Positions 33,596 to 41,524 of a stretch of DNA of 64,000 nt are shown here, piece after piece. The notes below the pieces were generated by a model. That model was not told where the DNA came from. It did no database searches and saw only the letters and a list, made by a program, of their open reading frames with translations. The stretch is taken from NCBI RefSeq assembly GCF_013363975.1, contig NZ_JABWGN010000002.1, positions 682,001-746,000 on the forward strand. Direction: 5' to 3'. How positions within the stretch are numbered: position 1 is the stretch's first letter; the number at the start of each line of letters is the position of its first letter. A program made the translations under genes and the position numbers. The stretch comes from Nonomuraea montanisoli. Its GTDB lineage: Bacteria > Actinomycetota > Actinomycetes > Streptosporangiales > Streptosporangiaceae.

Positions 33596-34356
33596 TCGCC
33601 CCGCCCTGCCTGACCGACGTGGCCCGCCGCGACTGGGACCTGCTCCAGGCCCCCACGCCGGACCCGCCGGCGTTCGAGCCCGAGACGGCCGGGATGCTGC
33701 CCGAGCCCGCGCGGCGGTGGGTGCTGCACGCCATCGCGCCCGGCACGCCGCTGCGCCGCGGGGTCGTGCTGGACAGCCACGGCCTCATCCGGCTGAACGG
33801 CTGGCATCCCTTCCGTGCCGCCCAGGTGCTGCTGCCCCTGGAGGGCTACGTCTGGTCGGCGGGCGCCCTCTTCGGGCCGCTCACCGTGCGCGGCTTCGAC
33901 CGGTACCGCGACGGGGCGGGGGAGATGCGCTGGCGGCTGTTCGACGCCGTCCCGGTGATGTCCGGAGCCGGGCCCGACATCACGCGCAGCGCCGCGGGGC
34001 GGCTGGCGAGCGAGCTGGTGCTGGCGCCCGCGGCCGCGCTCGACCCCCGGCTCACGTGGAAGCAGGCGGACGAGCGCCGGGCGATCGTCCGGGTGCCCGT
34101 CGCCGGTGAGGAGCACGAAGTGACGCTCACGGTCGCGCCGAGCGGTGCGCTGGAGGCCGTGACCCTGTCCCGCTGGGGCGCACCGGACGGCGGGCCTTAC
34201 CGGCACGAGCCGTTCGGCGTGGAGGTGCTGCGGGAGGCGACGTTCGGCGGGTACACGATCGCGGCGGAGGCGCGGGGCGGCTGGTGGCCGGGCGCCGCCC
34301 GATGGGCCGAGGGCGAGTTCATCCGCTTCTCGATCGAGCGGGCCGTCTTCCGCTGA
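33583..34356 (+). CDS. Hypothetical protein, DUF6544-like
   Basis: 257 residues, soluble. PEPARRWVLHAIAPGTPLRRGVVLDSHG at residues 45-75 and the repeated short strands after it resemble the DUF6544 pattern; no activity is known for that group. GGAGGACATC precedes the ATG. It is co-transcribed with universal stress protein 2, so it probably belongs to the same stress regulon. Confidence 0.6.
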   Translation: MTVVVAPPCLTDVARRDWDLLQAPTPDPPAFEPETAGMLPEPARRWVLHAIAPGTPLRRGVVLDSHGLIRLNGWHPFRAAQVLLPLEGYVWSAGALFGPLTVRGFDRYRDGAGEMRWRLFDAVPVMSGAGPDITRSAAGRLASELVLAPAAALDPRLTWKQADERRAIVRVPVAGEEHEVTLTVAPSGALEAVTLSRWGAPDGGPYRHEPFGVEVLREATFGGYTIAAEARGGWWPGAARWAEGEFIRFSIERAVFR

Positions 34357-34385
34357 CCCGCCGTTCCGCCCGCCGACCTCGTCCG

Positions 34386-34494
34386 GTCAGAGGCCGCGGA
34401 CGCCGGTGACCTGACGCTGTCAGAGGCCGCGGATGCGGCGGCCGGTGACCTGACGCTGTCAGAGGCCGCGGATGCGGCGGCCGGTGATCTGGTG
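34386..34494. repeat. 39-bp tandem repeats at the 3' end of XRE-PPOX 2
   Basis: Three copies beginning GTCAGAGGCCGCGG, at 34386 (33 bp, 6-nt deletion), 34419 (39 bp) and 34458. The last copy holds the true stop and final codons of the minus-strand gene; the others repeat them downstream of the stop. Confidence 0.9.
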
Positions 34495-35109
34495 CGGGAG
34501 GATCCGGATGTACAGCTCGCGCGTGCCGCCCGCCCAGGGCGAGACCCCGGCCCCCATGACCGCGTCCAGCTCCTCCTGCTCCACCAGGTGGGCAGGGCCC
34601 TGGACCAGCACGCTCCACCCTTCGCGCCGCGCCTCGTCGATCTGGTCCACCTCGAACCCGATCTTGACCTCCACGCCCTCCAGGCCCGTGCGCAGCGTCC
34701 GGTCCATCTGGCCGCCCTGAGCCGTGCGGAAGACGAGCGCGCCCTCGTGCAGCTTGTAGTTCACCGGCAGCACGGTCGGGCCGTCCGGCCCGGCGAAGGC
34801 GACCCGGCCGATGCCGCCCGGCGCGATCAGGCGCAGGCACTCGTCGCGGTCCAGCTTCTCCAGCACGGGCGTCAACCGGGCGACGCCCGGGCCGGGTGGC
34901 CGGTCGGCGGCGCCGCCCAGCAGCTCGCCGGGGGAGATCCCGAGCGCCCCGGCCAGCCGGGTCAGCGCGCCGGTGGCGATCGTGTCGGGGTGCTCCTCGA
35001 CGTACTGGATGTACCCGGGCGCCATGGCGGCGCGCTCGGCGAGCTCCTCGCGCGTCAGCCCCCGGCGCTCGCGGTGGTAGGCGATGCGGCGGCCGAGGTC
35101 GCCGGTCAT
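34459..35109 (-). CDS. XRE helix-turn-helix / PPOX flavin-binding fusion protein 2
   Basis: 216 residues, a paralogue of the protein encoded at 19322. XRE domain about 5-60 (LTREELAERAAMAPGYIQYV), then a PPOX split barrel (about 75-216) with ECLRLIAPGGIGRVAF, TVLPVNYKL and the terminal QITGRRI. It overlaps the HAD phosphatase gene by 4 bp (ATGA) and is co-transcribed with it. The likely role is flavin- or redox-linked regulation. Confidence 0.85.
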   Translation of the reverse strand: MTGDLGRRIAYHRERRGLTREELAERAAMAPGYIQYVEEHPDTIATGALTRLAGALGISPGELLGGAADRPPGPGVARLTPVLEKLDRDECLRLIAPGGIGRVAFAGPDGPTVLPVNYKLHEGALVFRTAQGGQMDRTLRTGLEGVEVKIGFEVDQIDEARREGWSVLVQGPAHLVEQEELDAVMGAGVSPWAGGTRELYIRILPHQITGRRIRGL

Positions 35110-35912
35110 GACCGGCCCCCTTGCTCGCCCGAGCCCACCGTGGTCTGGCGCGTCTCGCCGTCCCCGGCGCCGGCGTACGGGACGCGGCCCGTCACCGACA
35201 GCTCCGCGAGGTCCTCCACGACGATGCCCGCGCCCGCCGCCCGCAGCGCCGCCCCGCGCTCGCCCGACCGGTCGACGCCCACCACCAGGGCGAACCCGCC
35301 GCGCCGCCCGGCCTCCACACCCGGCAGCGCGTCCTCGACGACGGCCGTCCGCCCGGCGGGCGTCCCGAGCCGGCGGGCCGCCTCCAGGAACAGCGCCGGG
35401 TCCGGCTTGCCCGCCAGCCCGAGCCGGGCGGAGTCCACGCCGTCCACCGTCACGTCGAACAGGTGGGTCAGCCCGGCCGAGCCCACCATGGCCCGGCAGT
35501 GCCGGCTCGCCGACACCACCGCAGTGCGGCAGCCGCGCCGCCGCAGCTCGTGGAGCAGGGCGACGGTCGAGGGGAAGGCCGCCACGCCGTGCCGCCCGAT
35601 CTCGGCCACGAACAACGCGTCCTTGGCCAGCCCCAGCCCGTGGACGGTGGCGGCGTCCGGACCGTCGTCCGGGCTTCCCTCGGGCAGCGTGATGCCGCGC
35701 GAGGCGAGGAACGTGCGCACCCCGTCGAGGCGCGGGCGCCCGTCGACGTGGCGCAGGTAGTCGTCGCGGACGTCGAAGGGCGCCGAACGTCCGCGCAGGA
35801 AGGCGTCGAAGACGTGCTTCCACGCGGCCGCGTGGACCCGCGCCGTGTCGGTGACCACGCCGTCGGTGTCGAACACGACCGCGTGAACGGTCGCGAGGTC
35901 GATGGCGGCCAT
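35106..35912 (-). CDS. HAD-superfamily hydrolase, beta-phosphoglucomutase-like
   Basis: 268 residues. HAD motif I is FDTDGVVTDT (nucleophile Asp near 15, followed by T-D), motif II is VVSAS near 120, the motif III lysine lies in GKPDPALF, and motif IV is VVEDALPGVEAG. The cap domain and K-P-D-P pattern fit beta-phosphoglucomutase/PGMB-like enzymes, which convert beta-glucose-1-phosphate to glucose-6-phosphate. TACCGT 7 nt before the ATG suggests a leaderless start. First gene of an operon with XRE-PPOX 2, divergent from the CBS-BON gene. Confidence 0.82.
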   Translation of the reverse strand: MAAIDLATVHAVVFDTDGVVTDTARVHAAAWKHVFDAFLRGRSAPFDVRDDYLRHVDGRPRLDGVRTFLASRGITLPEGSPDDGPDAATVHGLGLAKDALFVAEIGRHGVAAFPSTVALLHELRRRGCRTAVVSASRHCRAMVGSAGLTHLFDVTVDGVDSARLGLAGKPDPALFLEAARRLGTPAGRTAVVEDALPGVEAGRRGGFALVVGVDRSGERGAALRAAGAGIVVEDLAELSVTGRVPYAGAGDGETRQTTVGSGEQGGRS

Positions 35913-35968
35913 GCCCAGGACGGTACCCGCGATCCCGGCATTTGAGACATGCGCCGCGCCGGCCGCAG

Positions 35969-36004
35969 AGGACCTTGGGCCTCCGCACGCGGGACGTTCG
36001 CCGC
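35969..36004. promoter_or_regulatory. DevR-like boxes in the HAD / CBS-BON divergent promoter
   Basis: AGGACCTTGGGCCT (35969-35982) and a half-site GGGACGTTCGCCGC (35991-36004), 22 bp apart. The first begins 98 bp before the CBS-BON ATG. The pair could serve both divergent operons. Confidence 0.6.
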
Positions 36005-36066
36005 TGCCCGGCGCCGGGGCGGGGAGAGGAGCCTGGGAGGAGGAAGCAAGGAGAGAGGTGGACACC

Positions 36067-36723
36067 ATGGCACTGGAAGTGAAGGACGTGATGGGCCGCG
36101 TGGCCATCGCCGTCCTGGAGGACGCGTCGTTCAGCGAGATCATCGGCGCGATGAGGCGGTTCGCCGTCGGCGCCGTCACCGTCATCGACGCCGAGCGGCG
36201 GCCCGTGGGCGTGGTGTCCGAGGACGACCTCCTGCTGAAGGAGAGCGACCCCGTCGGGCACAGCGTCTCCATGTTCGAGTCCCACCGGCGGCACGAGGAG
36301 CACCACAAGGCGGCCGGCGTCACGGCGGCCCAGCTCATGACCTCCCCGGCGATCACCGTCACCCCGGACACGCCGCTGCGTGAGGCGGCGCGGCTGATGC
36401 GCGACCGGCGCGTCAAGCAGCTCCCCGTGATCGATCCCGTCAGCGGGCGCATCGCCGGCACCCTGCACCAGCGGGACGTGCTGCGCGTCTTCACCCGCCC
36501 GGCCGCCGACCTGCTCGCCGACATCCAGGCCCGGATCCCGGACCTCGCGGCGTACGCGATCGAGATCGACCAGGGCGTCGTGACCATCAGGGGCAGGTGC
36601 CGGCGCAGGTCGCAGGCCATCGCGCTGGAGCGGACCATCCGCGGCATCGAGGGCGTGGTGGACGTCGTCTCCCGGCTCGACCACGAGGAGGAGGACCTCC
36701 TCGTCGTCCCGCCGCTCCTCTGA
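36067..36723 (+). CDS. CBS-domain pair plus BON domain protein
   Basis: 218 residues. Two CBS motifs (about 5-60, VKDVMGRVAIAVLEDASFSE; about 88-145, LMTSPAITVTPDTPLREAA) are followed by a BON domain (about 150-212, VTIRGRCRRRSQAIALERTI). CBS-BON proteins accompany Usp and DosR-type genes in dormancy islands. The CBS part binds adenylates and BON is thought to bind membranes or ligands. AAGGAGAGAGG precedes the ATG. Confidence 0.88.
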   Translation: MALEVKDVMGRVAIAVLEDASFSEIIGAMRRFAVGAVTVIDAERRPVGVVSEDDLLLKESDPVGHSVSMFESHRRHEEHHKAAGVTAAQLMTSPAITVTPDTPLREAARLMRDRRVKQLPVIDPVSGRIAGTLHQRDVLRVFTRPAADLLADIQARIPDLAAYAIEIDQGVVTIRGRCRRRSQAIALERTIRGIEGVVDVVSRLDHEEEDLLVVPPLL

Positions 36724-36841
36724 GCCGTCCGCGCCTCCGAGCCTCTGAGCAGGCAGAACGCGGCAGGAAAAAATCTCGGGGAAAAGTCGCGGGGGGATGT
36801 CGAGAACCCGCGAGCGGCTCCGACCAACCGGTGAACGACGG

Positions 36842-36858
36842 CCCGGTGGCACACCGGG
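36842..36858. other. Short palindrome before the RibD-like gene
   Basis: CCCGGTG-GCA-CACCGGG, a 7-bp inverted repeat about 35 bp before the ATG at 36892. It may be an operator or a leader hairpin. It is not a DevR-type box. Confidence 0.3.
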
Positions 36859-36891
36859 CGGTCACCGAACCGACATCAAGGAGCCGGCGTC

Positions 36892-37479
36892 ATGCGGAAG
36901 ATCATCTACTACGTCCACACCTCTCTCGACGGCCACATCGACGGCCCCGACGGGGAGTTCGACTGGCCCGCCGTCGGCCCGGAGATGTTCGCCCACTCCG
37001 ACGAGCTGACCGCCCGGGTGGACACCTTCCTGTACGGGCGCGGCGTGTGGGAGGTCATGTCGGGCTACTGGCCGAACGCCGAGGCGTACTCCGACGACGA
37101 GCACGACCTGAAGTTCGCCCCGATCTGGCGGTCCACGCCGAAGGTCGTCTTCTCCACCACCCTCGACAAGGCCGACTGGAACACCCGGATCGCCGGCGGC
37201 GACCTGGCCGAGGAGGTCACCGAGCTGAAGCGTCAGCCCGGCAAGGACATGCTGCTCCTCGGCGGTTCGGCGCTGGGGGGCGAGCTGGCGCGGCTCGGCC
37301 TGATCGACGAGTACCACGTCGTGGTCCACCCGGTCGTGCTCGGCGGCGGGCGGCCGTTGCTCGCCACGCGGGAGCGGCGCGCTCTGCGCCTGGTGGAGAC
37401 GCGCACCTTCGACGGGCGCACGGTGCTGCTCCGCTACGTCCCCGCAGGCGACGGCGACGAGGGTCGCGGGAGTCTGTGA
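36892..37479 (+). CDS. RibD C-terminal/dihydrofolate reductase-like protein
   Basis: 195 residues with the RibD_C/DHFR-like fold: RKIIYYVHTSLDGHIDGPDGEFDW at the N-terminus, FLYGRGVWEVM near 45, LLLGGSALGGELARLGLIDEYHV near 115 and HPVVLGGGRPLL near 145. These proteins bind NADPH and reduce pteridine- or pyrimidine-like substrates. The specific substrate is unknown. CAAGGAG precedes the ATG. It has no DevR-like box of its own. Confidence 0.85.
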   Translation: MRKIIYYVHTSLDGHIDGPDGEFDWPAVGPEMFAHSDELTARVDTFLYGRGVWEVMSGYWPNAEAYSDDEHDLKFAPIWRSTPKVVFSTTLDKADWNTRIAGGDLAEEVTELKRQPGKDMLLLGGSALGGELARLGLIDEYHVVVHPVVLGGGRPLLATRERRALRLVETRTFDGRTVLLRYVPAGDGDEGRGSL

Positions 37480-37507
37480 GGCGGGTGGCGGCTCGGCCCC
37501 GGACACC

Positions 37508-40195
37508 TCAGCGCAGGCGGCGCAGCAGGGGCGACGGCTGGGGGTCGCAGGGCGCGACCCGGATCCGGGCGTCCACCGTCACCGCGCCGTCCGGGGAGAC
37601 GATCACCGGGTTGAGGTCCAGCTCGGCCACCTCCGGCAGCTCCTCCAGCAGCCGCCCCACGCGGACGACCTGCCGCGCCAGGGCCGCCACGTCGGCGGGT
37701 CGCGCGCCCCGGTAGCCGTGCAGCAGCGGCGCGCACCGCAGCTCGCCGATCATCTCCGTGGCCGCGGCGGTGGTGACCGGCGGCACCCGGAACGCCTGGT
37801 CGGCGACCAGCTCCGCGGTGACGCCGCCCATCCCCACCATGACCAGCGGCCCGAACACGGGATAGTTGACCCCGCCCACGATGATCTCCACGCCGGGCGG
37901 CAGCATGGGCTGCACGGTCGCGCCGGTCATCCCGGGCCCGATCCGGGCCGCCATCTCCTCGTACGCCTCCCGGACCTCCTCCGGCGCGCGCAGCCCGAGC
38001 CGGACCCCGCCGACGTCGCTCTTGTGGACGGGACCGGCGGCCTTGAGCACCACCGGCAGGCCGAGCGACACGGCGGCCGCGGCCGCGGCGTCCGGCCCGT
38101 CCGCGTCCACCGACGGGACGAGATCGAGCCCGTAGCAGCCGAGCAGGCTCATGGCGGCCGCGGGGGACAGCCAGCGCCCGCCGGGACTTGCGGCCAGCTC
38201 GGCCCGGACGAGGGCGCGCGCCCGCTCACTCCCGGCGGGCGGCGGCTCCTCGGGCGCCTCGGCGGGACGCGCCCGCCACTCCGCGTACCGTACGGCGTGC
38301 GCGAGCGCCTCGACGGCCTGCTCGGGAAAGGCGTAGCCGGGGACGCGGCCCTCGATGAGCCCGTCGTGGCCGACGCACGCGAGCACGGGCTTGCCCGCTC
38401 CGTGCGCGCCGCCGTCGTCGCCGCCGGCGATCCTCTCGGCGGCCCTGGCGATGGCGCGGCGGGTCTCCTCCGGCCCGGACCCGAACGGCGGCGTGTAGAC
38501 GACGATGACCGCGTCCACGTCGGGCGATCCCGCCACGGCCTCGACCGCCGCGCCGATCTCGGCGGCGAGCGCCTCGGCCGTCAGGTCGACGGGGTTGCCC
38601 ACGGCCGCCGCCCCGCGGGCCCGCACCAGCCCGGCGGGCAGCTCGGGCACGACGAGGCCGTGCCGCTCGCAGGCGTCGGCGGCCATCGCCTGGGGACCGC
38701 CCGAGTTCCCCACGATGGCGACGCGGCGACCCCGGGGAAGGGGCTGGGAGGACAGCAGCCGGGCGGTGCCGATCAGCTCGTGGACGCTGTCCAGCCGGAT
38801 CGCGCCCGCGGCGCGGACGAGCGCGTCCACGGCCACGTCCGGGGTGGCCTTGGCGGCGGTGTGGGAGCGGACCGCCCGGCTCCCCGCGCCGGTCCGGCCG
38901 CTCTTGACGAGCAGGACGGGCTTGGCGGCCGACACGCGGCGGGCGATGCGGGCGAACCGGCGCGGGTTGCCGAACGACTCCAGGTAGAGCGCGACGACGT
39001 CCGTGTCCGGGTCGTCCTCCCAGTACTCCAGCAGGTCGTTGCCGCTGACGTCGGCCTTGTTGCCCACCGAGACGAACGACGACACCTCCAGCCGCTCCAG
39101 CAGCGCCGCGCCCACGGCGCCCGACTGCGACATCAGCGCCACGCGGCCCCGGGAAGGGGTGATCGGCAGGAAGCTCGCGTTGAGGCGGGCGCCGGTGTTG
39201 ACCACGCCGAGGCAGTTGGGGCCGATCAGCCGCATCCCCGCGGTCCGGCAGATCCGCAGCAGCTCGGCCTCGGCCCCGGCCCGCCCGGCCTCGGCGAACC
39301 CCGACGTCACCACCACCAGCCCCGCCACGCCGGCCTCGGCGCAGTCCCGGGCGACGTCGAGCACGCGCTCCGGCGGCACGGCGACCACGGCGAGGTCCAC
39401 GGGGCCGGGCACGGCGCCCATGTCCGGGTGACAGGCCAGGCCGGCGATCCGGTCCGCCTTCGGGTTGACCGGGTGGAGCGGCCCGGCGAAGCAGCCGTCG
39501 ACCAGGTTGCGCAGCACCCGGTGCCCCACGCCGCCGGGGTCGCGGCCGGCGCCGATGACGGCCACGGACCGGGGCGCGAGCACGTGGGCCAGCGACGCGC
39601 GCTCGGCGACGTGGTCGCGCGCCTCGACGCCGGCCCGCAGGAGGGCCGTGGGCCGGCAGGACAGGGCGACGCGCAGGGTGCCCGAGCCGGCGTGGCGGGT
39701 CGTGTCGAGCCCGAGGGCGGACAGCACATCGATCATGGCCCGGTTCTCGGCCAGCACGTCGGCGACCAGCTCCCGCACGCCGTGCGCCGCCGCGTCCAGC
39801 GCCACGTGCTCCAGCAGCAGCGTGCCGAGCCCGTGGCCGTGGACGGCGTCGTCGAGCAGGATGGCGAGGTCCGCCCGGCCGTCGCCGTACGGGATGTACT
39901 CGGCGACGCCCACCAGCCTGCCGCGCACGGTCGCCACCAGGGCGCGCCCCTCGTACCCGGGGCCGGTGACACGGTCCATGTAGGCGTGGGCGGTGTTGCG
40001 GCCGCCGGTGAAGAAGCGCAGGTAGGCCGAGCGTTCCGACGAGCGGTCCACCAGCTCGTGCAGGGCCCGCCGGTCGCCGGGGCACAGGGGGCGGACGTGC
40101 GCGATGCCGCCCTGCCGCAGGAGCACGTCGTACCCGGCGTCGGGACCGGCGTCGCGGGCGGACTCCCGCGCTGATCCGATGCGGGCGTCAGACAT
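37508..40195 (-). CDS. GNAT acetyltransferase fused to ADP-forming acyl-CoA synthetase (PatA-like)
   Basis: 895 residues. The N-terminal GNAT domain (about 28-180) reads HVRPLCPGDRRALHELV with acetyl-CoA loop HGHGLGTLLLEH. A CoA-binding Rossmann domain follows (about 205-330, SVAVIGAGRDPGGVG), then a succinyl-CoA-ligase-like domain and an ATP-grasp domain (about 660-890). The order GNAT-first matches actinomycete Pat protein acetyltransferases rather than enteric Pat. His445 (RSHTAA) lies where ADP-forming synthetases carry the phosphorylated His. It overlaps the nitroreductase gene by 8 bp, so both use the DevR-boxed promoter. Confidence 0.88.
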   Translation of the reverse strand: MSDARIGSARESARDAGPDAGYDVLLRQGGIAHVRPLCPGDRRALHELVDRSSERSAYLRFFTGGRNTAHAYMDRVTGPGYEGRALVATVRGRLVGVAEYIPYGDGRADLAILLDDAVHGHGLGTLLLEHVALDAAAHGVRELVADVLAENRAMIDVLSALGLDTTRHAGSGTLRVALSCRPTALLRAGVEARDHVAERASLAHVLAPRSVAVIGAGRDPGGVGHRVLRNLVDGCFAGPLHPVNPKADRIAGLACHPDMGAVPGPVDLAVVAVPPERVLDVARDCAEAGVAGLVVVTSGFAEAGRAGAEAELLRICRTAGMRLIGPNCLGVVNTGARLNASFLPITPSRGRVALMSQSGAVGAALLERLEVSSFVSVGNKADVSGNDLLEYWEDDPDTDVVALYLESFGNPRRFARIARRVSAAKPVLLVKSGRTGAGSRAVRSHTAAKATPDVAVDALVRAAGAIRLDSVHELIGTARLLSSQPLPRGRRVAIVGNSGGPQAMAADACERHGLVVPELPAGLVRARGAAAVGNPVDLTAEALAAEIGAAVEAVAGSPDVDAVIVVYTPPFGSGPEETRRAIARAAERIAGGDDGGAHGAGKPVLACVGHDGLIEGRVPGYAFPEQAVEALAHAVRYAEWRARPAEAPEEPPPAGSERARALVRAELAASPGGRWLSPAAAMSLLGCYGLDLVPSVDADGPDAAAAAAVSLGLPVVLKAAGPVHKSDVGGVRLGLRAPEEVREAYEEMAARIGPGMTGATVQPMLPPGVEIIVGGVNYPVFGPLVMVGMGGVTAELVADQAFRVPPVTTAAATEMIGELRCAPLLHGYRGARPADVAALARQVVRVGRLLEELPEVAELDLNPVIVSPDGAVTVDARIRVAPCDPQPSPLLRRLR

Positions 40196-41357
40196 GGGAG
40201 ATCTCCAGGTCGCGGACGGGGCGGCGCAGGGCGCGGGCCACGTACGGGCCGTACCCGAGCCTGATGATCATCTGGGGGTGGCCGCGCCTGTGGCGCGGGT
40301 CGCGACGGCCGCGCATGTCGCGCAGGTCGAGAGGCTGGTTGAGGAACGACGCCGACACGCCGTGCAGGGCGGCCACCAGGAGCATCCGTTGCAGGGCCTG
40401 ACCGGCGCGCAGCCAGTCCACGGGGCGGTCGCCGGGGGTCGTCAGCACGGCGATCTGCGGGTGCCGTTCGAACCGGGCGCGCCCGCCGCGCCGCCCGAAG
40501 GAGCGCACCGGCGCCGGCTCCCCGGCCGGGCGCGGCCCGCGCACGTACGGCGGGAGCCCGTCGTGGCGCGGCTCGTACAGGGACGGCGGGAGCCCGTCGC
40601 GGCGGGGCTCGTACGGCGACGGACCGCGCCCGTCGCGGCGGGGCTCGTAGGGGGACGGGCCGCGCCCGTCGCGGAGCGGACCGGGCATCGTCCAGGCGGC
40701 CAGCTCGGCCTGGTAGTCGCGGTCGCGGGCCAGCTCGTCGTCGGCCGTCGCGGCCTGGTCGAGGACCTCCTCGGCGCCGGGACGGTCGAGGAGCACGAGG
40801 TTGGCACCCTCCCGCGACGCGGCGATCCGCAGGGCGGCCAGCACGTCCGGCGGCACCGGCTCGGCGGAGAACGGCTCGCGGTTGGTGCGCCGCCGCCAGA
40901 TCAGGTCGTACAGCTCGCGCCCGCCGGGACGGCCGCCGGGGGCCTCGGCGGCGCGGACGGCGGCCAGCAGGTGCGGCTCGTCCTGACCGCCGGGCAGCAG
41001 CCACACCACCGGCCGGAACCCGGCCGCGCGCACGGCGAGCCGGAGGTTGAACAGGGCCGCGCCGCAGCTCACGTGCTGCGAGCGGCCGCGCGGGTCGCTG
41101 ACCCGCAGCCGCCGGTCGGGGTCGGCGAGCAGCTCCACGAACGCGTGGCGGACGACGTCGAAGCGCCACGGCTGGGTGTTGAGCACCGACGGCGCCTGGC
41201 CCGCCGCGGCGAGCAGCCGCCGGACCCCGGCTTCCGTGGTCATCGGAGTGGCGGCGGGCGCGGCGGTTCGGCCGGCCGTGACCGTGGCGGCGTGCGCGGC
41301 GTGCGCGGCGGGCGCGGCGGACCGGGTGGCCGCGGTCGGAGCGGTCGGAGTGGACAT
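40188..41357 (-). CDS. Acg-family FMN nitroreductase-like protein 1
   Basis: 389 residues. The Acg signature is present: GQAPSVLNTQPWRFDVV near 60, CGAALFNLRLAVRAAGF near 110, and a C-terminal QALQRMLLVAALHGVSASF then LRLGYG-type end. Acg (Rv2032) and relatives are classic DosR-regulon flavoproteins with an active-site lid; their function is thought to be FMN storage. The N-terminus has an Ala/Thr-rich extension, and an in-frame 36-bp repeat expands the lid region. GGGAGG lies before the ATG at 41357. First gene of the operon with the GNAT-synthetase. Confidence 0.85.
   Translation of the reverse strand: MSTPTAPTAATRSAAPAAHAAHAATVTAGRTAAPAATPMTTEAGVRRLLAAAGQAPSVLNTQPWRFDVVRHAFVELLADPDRRLRVSDPRGRSQHVSCGAALFNLRLAVRAAGFRPVVWLLPGGQDEPHLLAAVRAAEAPGGRPGGRELYDLIWRRRTNREPFSAEPVPPDVLAALRIAASREGANLVLLDRPGAEEVLDQAATADDELARDRDYQAELAAWTMPGPLRDGRGPSPYEPRRDGRGPSPYEPRRDGLPPSLYEPRHDGLPPYVRGPRPAGEPAPVRSFGRRGGRARFERHPQIAVLTTPGDRPVDWLRAGQALQRMLLVAALHGVSASFLNQPLDLRDMRGRRDPRHRRGHPQMIIRLGYGPYVARALRRPVRDLEISHV
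40561..40668. repeat. 36-bp in-frame tandem repeats in Acg protein 1
   Basis: Three near-identical 36-bp units (40561-40596, 40597-40632, 40633-40668), with a degenerate fourth at 40528-40560. They encode RDGRGPSPYEPR-type dodecapeptides. The second Acg protein in this window lacks them. Confidence 0.88.
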
Positions 41358-41426
41358 GGCGTACCTCCCGACCCGACCCTCCCGCGGGCCCGGGGCGCCC
41401 GGCAGAGCCGGAGGACCCGCGTGATC

Positions 41427-41465
41427 GCGCCGAAGGTCCCACCGGGCAGGGAGGACCAAGGTCCC
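41427..41465. promoter_or_regulatory. DevR-like boxes between Acg 1 and cydA
   Basis: GCGCCGAAGGTCCC (41427-41440) and AGGACCAAGGTCCC (41452-41465), 25 bp apart, in the divergent promoter. The first begins 98 bp before the cydA ATG; the second lies 108 bp before the Acg ATG on the other strand. Confidence 0.7.
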
Positions 41466-41524
41466 GTCGGCCGGGGCCGGGTGACCCTACGTGACGGCCT
41501 GGCCGATGCCGGAACCTTGCCGCC

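Noticed and set aside
37718..40174. An 818-codon plus-strand frame opposite the GNAT-synthetase
   Set aside because: Its composition is His/Gly/Arg-rich without domains, and it mirrors the third-position GC bias of the real gene.
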